This document shows, one piece after another, positions 36,357-46,087 of a DNA stretch of 64,000 bases (its first letter is position 1; each line of letters begins with the position of its first letter). The stretch lies in assembly GCA_017623655.1 (NCBI GenBank), contig JAGAON010000002.1, positions 1 to 64,000 on the forward strand. The letters are read 5' to 3'. Origin of the DNA: Prevotella sp. Lineage in GTDB: Bacteria > Bacteroidota > Bacteroidia > Bacteroidales > Bacteroidaceae. A program made the translations under genes and the position numbers. Below the pieces are notes generated by a model. It did not search any database. It was given only the letters and a program-made list of their open reading frames with translations, and had not been told where the DNA came from.

Positions 36357-37841
36357 CTACTCCCTAATCTTGTCCAAAGCGTCTTTCGCGGCCTGATTGG
36401 TGGGATCATACTTCAAGATACGTGCCCACCACACACGGGCTTCGGCCACGTCGTGTTTCTGGAAATAACTGTCTGAGGCAATGTATTGGCAGGCCTCGAC
36501 AATCATTGTGTTCTCCTGTTCCGACAGTTTGCCGCGCTTTTCCAGCACGTCATACAGCCGTTTGTAGTACGGCAGGGCGAGGCTCTGCCCGTTATCCGGG
36601 TCGAAGAAGGAATATGTCCAGCGTGCATGAGTGTAGAGGACGTAGTGTATGTTGTCCCAATCGGGGTATTTCTCCTCTATGACGTCATACACCTTAAACA
36701 TTTTCCGTATCACTTCCCTGCGCTGTTCGCCGTCAAGCTCGTCCTGCTGGGCACGGTATATCTGCGCCAGAGTGTAATACTGCAACGCCGGATCGGTGTC
36801 ACTCGGATAAGCCTTTATGTAACGTGAGTACAGTTCCGCGGCCGCATCATAGTCGCCCTTGTCCCTAAGGGCATCCACGTTGCGGTTCACTAATTGCGTA
36901 ATCTGCTTCGGCATCTGCGGCGCGAAATAGTCGTTCTTCAGGCCGTTGATACGGGCGAGGTAGCCAAAGGCGTCGTCATATTTCCCCATTCCCACGCAGG
37001 CCGTGCCGATGGCGAGATAGTCTATGGAGTTAACGGAGTCCGAAGGAGCGTTGTCTATCCATAGCTTCGCGTTGGCAAAAGCCTCATCATAACGCCCGGT
37101 ACGCGCCGCACTCCACGCATAGACGCGGTTGAATCCGCGGTTGTCGGGAAAGCGTTTCATGGCAATCCGCCCCACTTCCATCGCCCTTTCGTCGTAAGTA
37201 CTCCAATAACAGTTCTGCATATACTGCGCCAACTGGTTCATTGTCAGTGTCTCCGGATCGACATCCTGCAATGCCGCGGCGGCCGCCTTGTCGTCTCCCT
37301 GCTTGTTATACAGGGCGGAAATCTCAACATCCACATTGTAGGACGGCACCACCTTGCGCAGTTCTTCGAGCTTGGCGATGGCCTTGTCCATGTCTTTCCG
37401 CGCCATGACATTGGCGTATTTCACATAGCCCTCGGCACTGTTCGGCCTTGCCTCTATCGCCCTTTCAAACCAATAGGCGGCCGAGTCGGCCTGCCATTCG
37501 CCGTAAAGGTCACCGTACATGATGTATGCCGGCATGAACTTCGGGTCTGCCGCCATCGCCTTTTTAAGGTAAAGACGTGTCTTACTGCGCTCGTTGTTGC
37601 GGTAATACGCCCTTGCCAACGCCATCTGCATCGGCGCACTGTTGAAGAATTTGTTTGAAATCTCCTTCGCTATGGTGTCGGCAGCAGTGGAATGACGGCG
37701 CAACAGCTCCGCCATGGCCGGCTGAACGGCATCGGGATCCATCTGTGCCGACACCTCAAAGCATACGCCTCCCGCCGACGGCAGCACCGCAGCGAGAAAT
37801 ATTGTCAGCAATATTCTGTGAAAAGTGTGTGCTATGTTCAT
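36357..37841 (-). CDS. Exported TPR-repeat protein
   Basis: I place the start at MNIAHTF (37841), which gives a signal peptide (about 1-34) and sits 2 bases after the upstream stop; the open frame itself extends 29 codons further. The mature protein is about 460 residues of tetratricopeptide repeats, for example NNERSKTRLYLKKAMAADPKFMPAYIMYGDLY and later KYDDAFGYLARINGL and GDYDAAAELYSRYIKAYPSDTDPALQYYTLAQIY. TPR arrays in the periplasm usually act as assembly scaffolds. It is the last gene of the five-gene envelope operon. Confidence 0.8.
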   Translation of the reverse strand: MNIAHTFHRILLTIFLAAVLPSAGGVCFEVSAQMDPDAVQPAMAELLRRHSTAADTIAKEISNKFFNSAPMQMALARAYYRNNERSKTRLYLKKAMAADPKFMPAYIMYGDLYGEWQADSAAYWFERAIEARPNSAEGYVKYANVMARKDMDKAIAKLEELRKVVPSYNVDVEISALYNKQGDDKAAAAALQDVDPETLTMNQLAQYMQNCYWSTYDERAMEVGRIAMKRFPDNRGFNRVYAWSAARTGRYDEAFANAKLWIDNAPSDSVNSIDYLAIGTACVGMGKYDDAFGYLARINGLKNDYFAPQMPKQITQLVNRNVDALRDKGDYDAAAELYSRYIKAYPSDTDPALQYYTLAQIYRAQQDELDGEQRREVIRKMFKVYDVIEEKYPDWDNIHYVLYTHARWTYSFFDPDNGQSLALPYYKRLYDVLEKRGKLSEQENTMIVEACQYIASDSYFQKHDVAEARVWWARILKYDPTNQAAKDALDKIRE

Positions 37842-37843
37842 AT

Positions 37844-40024
37844 CTATCTGTCGCTTCTTCTTTTTTCTATCCTTGCCTTTCGTTCGGCTTCCCGCTCCCG
37901 TTCCTTCTGTTCCTGCCGTGCCTTCCATTCGCTGTCACGCTGCATACGCCGGCTGCGCAGCACCTCCGGACTGCGGCGCAAACGGCCGATTTTGTACTGA
38001 ACGCCTATGTTCAGCGTCTCATACAGGTGCATCTTGCCGCCGCCAACGGTGTTACCGCCCGGCATTGTCGATGTTCCGCCGACGTAATAGAGTGTCGGCG
38101 TGAGGAAGACGGATATGCCTTTCCACGCCTCCGCGCTTAGTTTCAGACCGGCATCAAGACCGAACAGCGGTTTCTTGTCGTTGCTTATGTCCGGTGTTAG
38201 GGGCTGTCCGGCATTGGCATAGACCGCGTCGGACACGGGCGAGTAGCTGTCATTCAGCCGGAAACCCAATGCAGGTCCGGCGAAAGCCTCTAACTCAAAC
38301 CGGCGGTTATGCAGCCGTCCGCTGCACAGGTTGGTAAGGCTTATCTGGTAATTGAGTGCCGCAAAGAGCGTGCGGGAGGTGGTATTCCATAACATTGTAC
38401 GGCCGTTGACATTGAGGAAGTCGGCGTGTGCCCGCAGGGAATGCAGGTGATTGAAGCGGTATTCCACCACCGCCATGCCGTTCCAGTCTATCCCCGACCC
38501 GGTATAATAGCCGTCCTTGCGCTGCAAAAGGGCTATGCCTCCGGCCACGCCGACACGGAACCCGCGGATGTCACGGTATATATAGTTCTGCGTCTCGTCC
38601 ATCTCGGTGAAGTCATGATACCTTTCCGAACGCAGAAGCATGGTTAGTCCCATGTCGATACCCCAGTTATTGTCGCCGTGCATGGTGCGCATTGCGCCGT
38701 TATCGTATGGCACCGTATAGACATTATGTGTGTAACGCGGTTCCACAAACACCTGAAGGTCACGGGAGATACGCCCCCAAAGATGCAGCCCGAGGTTGTA
38801 AGACTCGCTGGTTCTGTGCAGATTCACGCCGGAATCGTATTTCGTCAGCGAGCCGACTCCGGCTCCAAAGGCAAGGTAAAGCCCCCACGGCGCGTCCCAG
38901 CTAAACGTCTTCATGAAGCCAAGCGGGTTGAACAGCGCCTCGGCACGGCCGCTAAGGTAATGGGAGTTGTAGGCCATGGTATGCGTGCCGGGCTGTGTTT
39001 CTGCGGCAACCTCTTCCTCCTTCCAACGTGTGGAGCGGCTGACGGCGGAGAGTCTGAATCCCATTACTGGCGACAGCCACCGTCCTACGCCGAGCGATGT
39101 CTGGTGTCCGAGGGTGCGGAAGAAGCCCAATTCTCCGGAAGAGCTCATCACCATGCCGTTGGAAGCCTCCACAAACCAAGGCGTGCGCCACTTTTCCAGC
39201 GTGCGGCTGTCAACCATCCGCTCTCCGGCAAGGCGTGACTGCAACAGTTTCAGGCGTGCTTCCTTGGAGAGGTTGTCAACCAAGAAGCAGGCGTAGTTGA
39301 CATTAACGCCGTAGAAGATGTCGTACCTCCGCCAGTTGCGGGGGCCTGAAACGTCTATCTGGTCGCCCGACAAGCCGACGTAAGGCTCTATGTTGATGGT
39401 GCCGAGAGGGCCTGTAAAGCATTTCAGCTGCACCCCGAAATGAGCTTCCGGGGCTACCTCCGTGGAGGTGTTGCGCATCCACGAGACGTTGGCGCCGGCT
39501 CCTGCGAGCAGCGATATTTCCATGCGGCGGGCGGGATTGTAGCCGTTGAAGTGGGTGGAGAGGTTATACAGATAGTCCAAACGGGTCTGAATCCTCGTCA
39601 GCCACAGGTTCCTGTCACGCTGATAGCCCCATCCTCCGCCGGCGGACAGCCGCAGACTGTTTTTCCTGTCGAACTCTTTTCCCACGAAAAGGTTTACCTG
39701 CGACATGGTGCGGAACTTGAAATCGTCCGCCTGCGGCTTTATCTGCTCCACCCCATAGCCGCCGCCTATGTAAAGATGATCGTACCAACGGTTCTCGAAA
39801 GTATGGTCAACGGGCTTGTAACGGTCGTCAAGAACATAGTCGAGGGCATTGACCGCCTTGGTGGTCTTGGCGAGATTGCGGCGGCTTATCATGGAGGTGT
39901 CGCGCAATCTCTGCAAATCCACCTCGTCAAGTGTGTCGAGCGGGTCGGCATATCGCATACGATAGTTCTGCGCCGACAGCATTGCCGGCATGAAAAGACT
40001 TATTATCAGCAGTAATTTCTTCAT
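37844..40024 (-). CDS. Large predicted outer-membrane beta-barrel protein (726 aa)
   Basis: The protein has a signal peptide ending at MLSAQ, then an N-terminal charged region (about 20-80) and roughly 600 residues of alternating hydrophobic/aromatic strands with Gly, Tyr, Trp and Arg typical of big barrels (for example GGGYGVEQI, LRLSAGGGWGYQRDRNLW, TLNIGVQYKIG). The final 40 residues are an unusual, strongly basic Arg/Glu/Lys helix (KEREREAERKARIEKRRSDR), which would lie inside the periplasm. I do not recognise the family. It follows the 343-base repeat-filled gap after the OmpA-like gene. Confidence 0.65.
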   Translation of the reverse strand: MKKLLLIISLFMPAMLSAQNYRMRYADPLDTLDEVDLQRLRDTSMISRRNLAKTTKAVNALDYVLDDRYKPVDHTFENRWYDHLYIGGGYGVEQIKPQADDFKFRTMSQVNLFVGKEFDRKNSLRLSAGGGWGYQRDRNLWLTRIQTRLDYLYNLSTHFNGYNPARRMEISLLAGAGANVSWMRNTSTEVAPEAHFGVQLKCFTGPLGTINIEPYVGLSGDQIDVSGPRNWRRYDIFYGVNVNYACFLVDNLSKEARLKLLQSRLAGERMVDSRTLEKWRTPWFVEASNGMVMSSSGELGFFRTLGHQTSLGVGRWLSPVMGFRLSAVSRSTRWKEEEVAAETQPGTHTMAYNSHYLSGRAEALFNPLGFMKTFSWDAPWGLYLAFGAGVGSLTKYDSGVNLHRTSESYNLGLHLWGRISRDLQVFVEPRYTHNVYTVPYDNGAMRTMHGDNNWGIDMGLTMLLRSERYHDFTEMDETQNYIYRDIRGFRVGVAGGIALLQRKDGYYTGSGIDWNGMAVVEYRFNHLHSLRAHADFLNVNGRTMLWNTTSRTLFAALNYQISLTNLCSGRLHNRRFELEAFAGPALGFRLNDSYSPVSDAVYANAGQPLTPDISNDKKPLFGLDAGLKLSAEAWKGISVFLTPTLYYVGGTSTMPGGNTVGGGKMHLYETLNIGVQYKIGRLRRSPEVLRSRRMQRDSEWKARQEQKEREREAERKARIEKRRSDR

Positions 40025-40028
40025 TTAT

Positions 40029-40095
40029 TACGGGAGTTTGCGGGAGTTATTTGGGGAGTTAGCGGGAGTTAAGGGGGAAGTTAGCGGGAGTTAAC
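40029..40095. repeat. Short tandem repeat (GGGAGTTxGC type)
   Basis: Imperfect copies of GGGAGTT(T/A)(G/A)C occur five times in a row just after the OM barrel gene start: cgggagtttgc, gggagttattt, ggggagttagc, gggagttaag, gggaagttagc, gggagttaac. Confidence 0.7.
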
Positions 40096-40143
40096 GGACG
40101 TTTGTCTTGCCTATTTTTGCAAACCGTTTTGCAACCTTTTACA

Positions 40144-40217
40144 GTAGGGACGTACCTTGGTGCGTCCGAATACCGTGTGCCGATGGCATTGGCGGACGCA
40201 CCAAGGTGCGTCCCTAC
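40144..40217. repeat. 74-bp double-hairpin repeat, family A copy 3
   Basis: Arms are GGACGTACC-TT-GGTGCGTCC (a G-T pair in the stem) and GGACGCACC-AA-GGTGCGTCC, bounded by GTAGGGAC and GTCCCTAC. Confidence 0.85.
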
Positions 40218-40274
40218 AAGCCCCGCATTCTGCCTCTTTTCTAACCATCTGAAAAACATTAGGTAACGAACACC

Positions 40275-40360
40275 GTTGTAATCAGCACCTGATTACCTTG
40301 TAAACAGCACCCGATTGCAGTATAATCAGCACCTGATTGCGATGTAATCAGCACCATATT
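40275..40360. repeat. Array of 19-bp palindromes, family B
   Basis: Four units of TAATCAGCACC/TAAACAGCACC separated by 9-12 bases (GATTACCTTG, GATTGCAGTA, GATTGCGATG). It abuts the stop of the OmpA-like gene. Confidence 0.75.
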
Positions 40361-40367
40361 GCGGCGG

Positions 40368-42848
40368 TCATTCTCCGCTAATCTCCATCGCCCCCTCACC
40401 GTTTGCGGCGGGAAGGGCGGTTGACGCGGCTTTTTCCCGGAACATCTCACGGTAGCGCGGCTTGTCCTTCTTGTTGTACTTATACCTTTCCCGCAGTTCG
40501 TCGCTTATCTGTCCGTCGTAGAAATAGAGCCACTTGTATGACGGCTCCAGCTCAAAACTGCGGTTGAAGAAGGCGAGATAGGCCGGCACGTATGACGCAG
40601 GCTTGGCAGCGGAGAGACGTTTCTCCTCCATGTCCCCTTCGAGTATGCCGCGCAGATACCATTTCTTCGGGTTGTCATCAGCCATCGCGTTGACAAGGCT
40701 CAGCGCCGTCTTGTGCGGCACATTGAGTATGTCACGGGCTTCGGTGTATATGACCGCCTTGTTGTCAGGGGCACATGATATGACATAGTTCATCGCGTCC
40801 AGCACTTTCTGCTCCTGTTCGGGCGACAGCTGGTGCGTGGCATACTTGACAAAGCCCTCCTTGAAGGTGATGTACTTGCGCAGCCTCTCCACCTTCGGGT
40901 CGTTGTCCTTGGCGAACCAATAGTCACAAAAGCTGAGAGCACTGTCCCTTTCCTCCATCTGGAAATATGTTATTATCTGGTTGATGAGCACCTCCCGGCG
41001 GTTTTTCTGCGCCCGTTCGCCGTGTTCTTTGGTCGATACGGCGCGCAGACGCTTGTTGATGAACGGGTCAAGGACGCGTGAGTCCGGCCTGCCCCGCCTC
41101 TGGTTGAGCATCGCCATGCGGTTGGCCACATACATGGAGAACTTTATCTGCTCGTAGCCCCCGTGCCTTGTGATGTGGCGGTAGGCTAGCATGGTGAGGG
41201 TATCCTGTTCCGCCGGGTCCGTAATGGCGTTGAAAAGATTGTAGTAGTCGCCGTCGGAGAAGTCCCTGCCACTGCCTTTCAGCAGGCCGGCCTTACGCTT
41301 GTAGTATTCCGCCGTGACCTCATTGGCGTCCATTACGTGCTCCCTCTCGTAGCGATAGGTCACGCGCATCATGCGAAGACGTTCCAAGACGGGCTTGATG
41401 TCGGTCTCATAGCCTTCCAAAGCGGCAATGGCGGCGTCACCGCCGAAGCCGTCCCGACCCATGTTATGGCGCACGGCCTCGGCCAATCCGGCCTTGTTGT
41501 CAAGGTCAAGTTCCCTTGCCACATCCTCCCACGTATATACTTTGGGCTGCGATATGTGGAAAGCCAAGTCGGCGTTGCCCAGATATGAGCGCACCTTCGC
41601 TGCCGCCACACGGGTTCTTTCGGCCGCAAGACGGCGGTTATAGTCACGTCCTCCCTCGGGAGAGGCGGTGGCCTCAACGCTCACCTCCATCAGTTGCTCG
41701 CCGTATGAGCGCAGTTCCGTGACGAGACCGGTAAGCTGCACCTGATTGACGGAGTCGCCGGTAAGGGCTGACTTGCCAACGACAAATTGCAGACGCAGGT
41801 CGCGGTTCTTGGTATCATAAACGCTTTCCGCGTCGATACGGAACTCCTCGATGTCCATTCCGGCCGCAGCCACGCCCAAATCGAGGAACTTGAATATGTT
41901 TTTGGAATTGCATGAGCCTGTGGCGGCGCTGCGATCGAAATATATATGGTTCAGGTCTGCTATCTGAACGGTGTATGGTATCTTGTAATTGCGCCGCCTG
42001 TCGGGCTTGACATACACAAGGGTCGTGTCGATATATACCTTCTCGTCGGAGTAGAGCGGCTTGTCAACGTATGCGTAAGAGACCTTGTCGTACTTGTGAT
42101 AGTTGAAGAGCATGCGCTTGTTCTGCAACTTGTGGTACTCCGGTCCCTCCATCACTATGCCGCTGATGTAGTCTATCGTGTCCTCGGTCTGGCAGTCAAC
42201 GGAACGCGGCTGCACCACAAGCCTCGCGCGTTCGCTGCCATATCCTGCCGGCAACTCCACGTGGATGTTGAAGTACATGTTCCTGCCGTCGTCAATGGCG
42301 GGCGCGGCCTTTATGCTTATGGTGTCGCGGTTGGTGCCAAGGACATCCACATTCCCTATGGTATGCGCACCTTGGTCCATCCTTACCCTAAACACATGAT
42401 TGTACTCTGTCTGCCCCTCCCTGAGCACTATCACCGCAAACTGCGCGTCCTCGATGGTCAGTTCCTCGTCAGGAAGGTAAGAGGTCACCAGCACAGCCAT
42501 GTCCGGATAGGCGTGAACCTTGAAGTCTCCGTTTCCCCGTGAGGTGCGGAATCTCACCTTATTGGCCGCTACTGCCTTGCTCCATGCGTCCATCTGCACC
42601 GCTCCGTTGTCGCCCCTTTGCCGCACGACGGCATCCTCCAGCTGCGCCATCACGGCCCTCGCCTTCTGCTCTGTCTTGAAAAGAGCGTACTGGACAGTGC
42701 GGTATTCCTTCTCGCCTGCGGTCTCAAACACGACGTGTGTCTCGGCATCCACAGCCTCACTCTGTGCATACAGCGCCGCAATGCCACCTATATAATAATG
42801 TGGCAGCAGCATTGTCATAATGGTTATTATGATGGTTCTTGTCGTCAT
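40368..42848 (-). CDS. Exported OmpA-like protein with helical C-terminal region (826 aa)
   Basis: The protein has a signal peptide or N-terminal anchor ending near ALYAQ. An OmpA-like peptidoglycan-binding block is visible at about 385-425 (VEATASPEGGRDYNRRLAAERTRVAAAKVRSYL), and the second half is TPR-like helices with many charged residues. Before it, residues about 30-370 are strand-rich and unassigned. The gene lies 20 bases after the 189-residue DUF3575 gene and reads in the same direction. A role in anchoring an envelope machine to peptidoglycan is plausible but is inference. Confidence 0.6.
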   Translation of the reverse strand: MTTRTIIITIMTMLLPHYYIGGIAALYAQSEAVDAETHVVFETAGEKEYRTVQYALFKTEQKARAVMAQLEDAVVRQRGDNGAVQMDAWSKAVAANKVRFRTSRGNGDFKVHAYPDMAVLVTSYLPDEELTIEDAQFAVIVLREGQTEYNHVFRVRMDQGAHTIGNVDVLGTNRDTISIKAAPAIDDGRNMYFNIHVELPAGYGSERARLVVQPRSVDCQTEDTIDYISGIVMEGPEYHKLQNKRMLFNYHKYDKVSYAYVDKPLYSDEKVYIDTTLVYVKPDRRRNYKIPYTVQIADLNHIYFDRSAATGSCNSKNIFKFLDLGVAAAGMDIEEFRIDAESVYDTKNRDLRLQFVVGKSALTGDSVNQVQLTGLVTELRSYGEQLMEVSVEATASPEGGRDYNRRLAAERTRVAAAKVRSYLGNADLAFHISQPKVYTWEDVARELDLDNKAGLAEAVRHNMGRDGFGGDAAIAALEGYETDIKPVLERLRMMRVTYRYEREHVMDANEVTAEYYKRKAGLLKGSGRDFSDGDYYNLFNAITDPAEQDTLTMLAYRHITRHGGYEQIKFSMYVANRMAMLNQRRGRPDSRVLDPFINKRLRAVSTKEHGERAQKNRREVLINQIITYFQMEERDSALSFCDYWFAKDNDPKVERLRKYITFKEGFVKYATHQLSPEQEQKVLDAMNYVISCAPDNKAVIYTEARDILNVPHKTALSLVNAMADDNPKKWYLRGILEGDMEEKRLSAAKPASYVPAYLAFFNRSFELEPSYKWLYFYDGQISDELRERYKYNKKDKPRYREMFREKAASTALPAANGEGAMEISGE

Positions 42849-42868
42849 TGCGGTGAAAAGGGGTTGTG

Positions 42869-43438
42869 TTATTTAATGATATACGTCAGCGACACGCCTA
42901 TCCTGAGCGGCAAAAGCAATCCTCCCGAAGCATTGGCGACAGGGTATCCCGCCGAATTGAGGTGCTGTTCGTCGTAGTTTTCCGTCTCCATATACTCCTT
43001 CTGGTGGTAATATATGCCTCCGAGACTTGTGTGGAAATCTACCAGCAGGCGGTCTTTCAAAGGCAGCACATAACCGAATGACACGCCGATACCGGCCGCA
43101 TCGCCGTCGTGCCACTTGCCGTCAAACTTCATTTTGTATGATGCCAGCAGTCCTATCGCCCCCACATAGTGGTGGTACATGGGGCGGCCGGAGACATAAA
43201 CGCGCCACTCCGGCTGCAAGGCACCGATGCGTATGTCTTGTCCGAGAACCTTACTGCCGTAGAATCCGTTAAGGTTCAGCGTGGATTTCTTGCCCATCGT
43301 CAGCTCAATGCCAAGCGATGGGGCGAGACAGGCGTCCATGGCCACGTCGGTATTCACCGCCAACCGCTGCGCTTTCAGGCCGGAAGTGAACAGCATCAGT
43401 AGTGCCGTTGCCAGCAAAAGGGTTGTATTTCTCATCAT
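42869..43438 (-). CDS. DUF3575 outer-membrane barrel protein (189 aa)
   Basis: The protein has a signal peptide ending at LKAQ. The body fits DUF3575, a small beta-barrel family common in Bacteroidales: QPEWRVYVSGRPMYHHYVG, then a DGDAAGIGVSFGYVLPL stretch. DUF3575 proteins often accompany Mfa/Fim fimbrial gene sets, but no fimbrillin gene is seen here. The start is 3 bases after the stop of the second DUF3575 gene, so the two are coupled. Confidence 0.75.
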   Translation of the reverse strand: MMRNTTLLLATALLMLFTSGLKAQRLAVNTDVAMDACLAPSLGIELTMGKKSTLNLNGFYGSKVLGQDIRIGALQPEWRVYVSGRPMYHHYVGAIGLLASYKMKFDGKWHDGDAAGIGVSFGYVLPLKDRLLVDFHTSLGGIYYHQKEYMETENYDEQHLNSAGYPVANASGGLLLPLRIGVSLTYIIK

Positions 43439-43440
43439 TG

Positions 43441-44454
43441 TCAGTCTGTTGTAAGTCGTTTCGGAGCCCTCGCGTCGATGGCGCGCTGCCTCTCCATGCG
43501 CCGCTGATGCACGCAGGAATCGTAGAGAACCTTAAAGTCTTTCGCCACGACACGGTACAACGAGTCGCGGACAAACCTGCGTTCACGCCCTGCGTAACGC
43601 TCATTATACATGGAATCTATCCTTGCGCGGAACGCCATGTCGGCGTCATACCGCCACCGGTACTTCTTCTGTATGGGGTAATTGCCGAACCGATATACCA
43701 CGGCCACGTGCAAATCACGCACCGCGGGGTACTTCATCAGATGCCAACCGCCACGTCCCACCACGGGATATGAATTGGTTTTGTTGTCATGCACAAAGTG
43801 ATCGTTCTTCGAATAGCCCAGTCCCGCGGAGATACCGAACTCCATATCCACGGAATTGCCATTCTGAAAGGCGAGGAAAGGCTTTACAAAGCCCCACGTG
43901 AAGCCTGCCATCAGCGCCTGTCCGTCCCTGCCGTCGTGTCCTTTCAGGTACAGGGCATAGTCCGCGTATGACACATATACGCCGCGATAGAATATCCATT
44001 TCGGGTGGCTCGGCAGCATAGTGCGGCATGAAAACAGCTTGTCCCACCAGTGATCGTGGCGCCGCAGGTAGCCCCTTGCCTCCGCCTTGCGCTCACGCCA
44101 GTACATCCTGCCCTCCAATGCTATCTCGAAAAGGTTGAAGACGGCAGGCCTTACGAACGTGCCTGTGGTGCGCGGACGGTACCGGAGGTTCATGTTCACG
44201 GCGTAACGGTTCCAGTTTTCACGGCGCAAGTCGTACTCCAAGCCTATGTTCGGGACCATGAGCGACCAGTCAACGACATTGGTGCGCAGTGACAGCCGCT
44301 CCCGGAAGGAGAGCGTATCCACACGGCGGCTGTTGTCCATGACCTGCGCTTTCACGCCGGATAGCGGCAACATGGAGATTATGATAAATGTCATCCTGAC
44401 TACATGACGGGATAATCGCATCTTGACAGTTTTGAGATATAATAGTGATTTCAT
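43441..44454 (-). CDS. DUF3575-like outer-membrane barrel protein (337 aa)
   Basis: Residues about 60-275 carry a DUF3575-like barrel: LRTNVVDWSLMVPNIGLEYDL, the PVVGRGGWHLMKYPAVRDLHVAVVYRFGNYP region, and a YRGVYVSYADYALYLKG strand. A Tyr/Arg-rich tail follows. The signal peptide is preceded by about 15 extra residues, so a downstream Met (position 12 or 20) may be the true start. It is the first gene of the five-gene minus-strand operon, with a TAATTTTG box at 44469-44476 upstream. Confidence 0.7.
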   Translation of the reverse strand: MKSLLYLKTVKMRLSRHVVRMTFIIISMLPLSGVKAQVMDNSRRVDTLSFRERLSLRTNVVDWSLMVPNIGLEYDLRRENWNRYAVNMNLRYRPRTTGTFVRPAVFNLFEIALEGRMYWRERKAEARGYLRRHDHWWDKLFSCRTMLPSHPKWIFYRGVYVSYADYALYLKGHDGRDGQALMAGFTWGFVKPFLAFQNGNSVDMEFGISAGLGYSKNDHFVHDNKTNSYPVVGRGGWHLMKYPAVRDLHVAVVYRFGNYPIQKKYRWRYDADMAFRARIDSMYNERYAGRERRFVRDSLYRVVAKDFKVLYDSCVHQRRMERQRAIDARAPKRLTTD

Positions 44455-44539
44455 GCAGATATTCGGAACAAAATTAGCAAATTATTCTTAAAAAGGGAAG
44501 TTCCGCGTAGTTAACATTTCTTAAACGTATTTTTTTTTA

Positions 44540-44547
44540 TAACTTTG
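44540..44547 (+). promoter_or_regulatory. -7 box for the rodA/ftsW gene
   Basis: TAACTTTG at 44540-44547 is a good -7 box 33 bases before the ATG. I see no convincing TTTG -33 box at the right spacing. Confidence 0.4.
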
Positions 44548-44579
44548 CACCCGGAAATCAGTCATATTCCGCAAACTCC

Positions 44580-46046
44580 GTGATTATGAAACAACAAAGC
44601 AACTCAGTCCTCCGGTCAATAGACTACGTTACCATACTCATCTATCTTGCCCTGCTCTGCTTCGGATGGGTCAGCGTATGCGGCGCCAGTTACTCCTTCG
44701 GCGAGACGGACATATTCTCGCTTGACTCACGTTCCGGCATGCAGATAGTGTGGATAGGCACCAGCATAGCCCTCGGCGTGTGCCTCATGCTGCTTGACGA
44801 CCGCCTTTACGAGACCTTCGCCTACTTCATCTACGGGTGTATGCTGGTGCTGCTTTTCGCCACCATCTTCAACCCGCACGAGATAAAAGGGTCGCGCTCG
44901 TGGCTGGTATTAGGCTCTCTCCGCCTGCAACCGGCGGAGTTTGCGAAGTTCGCGACGGCGCTGGCGGTGGCGCGACTGATGTCCACTTACAAGTTCACGC
45001 TTGACAACTGGCGCAGCCTTGCCAAGGCCATCGGCATGATAGTGGCGCCGATGATACTGATAGTGATGCAGAAGGAAACAGGTTCGGCACTCGTCTATTT
45101 CTCCTTTTTCCTTATGCTTTACCGCGAGGGAATGACCGGCAGCTTCCTCTTCACGGCCGTAGCCATGGTGGCATACTTTGTCATCGGCATAAGGTTTCAG
45201 GACACCATGCTGTTCAACACGCCCACAAGCGTGGGGTCGTTCACCGTGATACTGATGATACAGGTGTTCACCGCAGGACTGATATGGGTGTATTGCAAGG
45301 CGCGCGACGAGGCCATGCTCATCAGCGGAGCGTCCATAGGGATAACCGCACTGTCGCTGATGTTCTCCGAATATGTCATTCCGTTCAACATACTTTGGGT
45401 GCAGATAGGGCTTATAGCGCTGATGCTGGCCTACATGGTGTGGGTATGGGCGGGGAAACAGATGAAGGAATACCTGCTGATAATGGTGTTCGCCGTAGGC
45501 TCGCTGCTGTTTTTCTTCTCGGCGTCATACGTTCTCAACACCGTCATGGAGCCTCACCAACGGGTGCGCATCAACGTGCTTCTCGGACTGGAGGAGGACC
45601 TTTCCGGCGCAGGCTACAACGTACACCAAAGCGAAATAGCGATAGGTTCGGGAGGACTGGAAGGCAAGGGCTTCCTGAACGGCACGCAGACAAAGCTGAA
45701 ATACGTGCCGGAGCAGGACACGGACTTCATCTTCTGCACGGTGGGAGAGGAGGAAGGATTCCTCGGTTCGGCCGGAGTGCTGGTGCTTTTCCTGTGCCTC
45801 ATCCTCCGTCTGATACACTTGGCGGAGCGGCAGCCATACACCTTCGGCCGCGTATATGGCTACTGTGTGATGAGCGTATTCCTCTTCCACGTGTTCATCA
45901 ACGTCGGCATGGTGCTCGGCCTGACGCCTGTCATAGGCATCCCCCTCCCCTTTTTCAGCTACGGCGGCTCCTCGCTGTGGGGCTTCACGCTGCTGCTGTT
46001 CATCTTCCTGCGCATAGACGCCGGCCGCAACTTGGTGAAGACATAA
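44580..46046 (+). CDS. rodA: SEDS-family cell-shape/division protein RodA/FtsW
   Basis: The protein has 488 residues with about ten transmembrane helices. SEDS landmarks are present: FNPHEIKGSRSWLVLGSLRLQPAEFAKFA, the EEDLSGAGYNVHQSEIAIGSGGLEGKGF loop, VPEQDTDFIFCTVGEEEGF and GLTPVIGIPLPFFSYGGSS. SEDS proteins polymerise glycan strands of peptidoglycan. The EQDTDFIF and IPLPFFSYGGSS motifs do not alone separate RodA from FtsW; absence of a neighbouring murein cluster favours RodA. The second Met (44586) could be the true start. Confidence 0.87.
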   Translation: MIMKQQSNSVLRSIDYVTILIYLALLCFGWVSVCGASYSFGETDIFSLDSRSGMQIVWIGTSIALGVCLMLLDDRLYETFAYFIYGCMLVLLFATIFNPHEIKGSRSWLVLGSLRLQPAEFAKFATALAVARLMSTYKFTLDNWRSLAKAIGMIVAPMILIVMQKETGSALVYFSFFLMLYREGMTGSFLFTAVAMVAYFVIGIRFQDTMLFNTPTSVGSFTVILMIQVFTAGLIWVYCKARDEAMLISGASIGITALSLMFSEYVIPFNILWVQIGLIALMLAYMVWVWAGKQMKEYLLIMVFAVGSLLFFFSASYVLNTVMEPHQRVRINVLLGLEEDLSGAGYNVHQSEIAIGSGGLEGKGFLNGTQTKLKYVPEQDTDFIFCTVGEEEGFLGSAGVLVLFLCLILRLIHLAERQPYTFGRVYGYCVMSVFLFHVFINVGMVLGLTPVIGIPLPFFSYGGSSLWGFTLLLFIFLRIDAGRNLVKT

Positions 46047-46087
46047 CGGGAAAAGGCGGCCTTGGCGCAACTGTCATCCGGTGACAA

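Larger units (their letters stand above)
40025..40367. other. Repeat-filled gap inside the envelope operon
   Basis: The 343 bases contain a short run of GGGAGTTA-type tandem copies (40029-40095), a family A double hairpin (40144-40217) and a family B array (40275-40360). No gene is visible. Both flanking genes read leftwards. Confidence 0.7.

Noticed and set aside
36357..37928. Extended N-terminus of the TPR gene
   Set aside because: The first 29 codons are Gly/Lys/Arg-rich, overlap the preceding gene and destroy the signal peptide context; the MNIAHTF start is 2 bases after the previous stop.
40275..40360. CRISPR array
   Set aside because: The repeated AATCAGCACC units are regular and palindromic but only 10-19 bases with 9-12-base spacers, no cas genes are near, and the same unit is scattered at seven sites.
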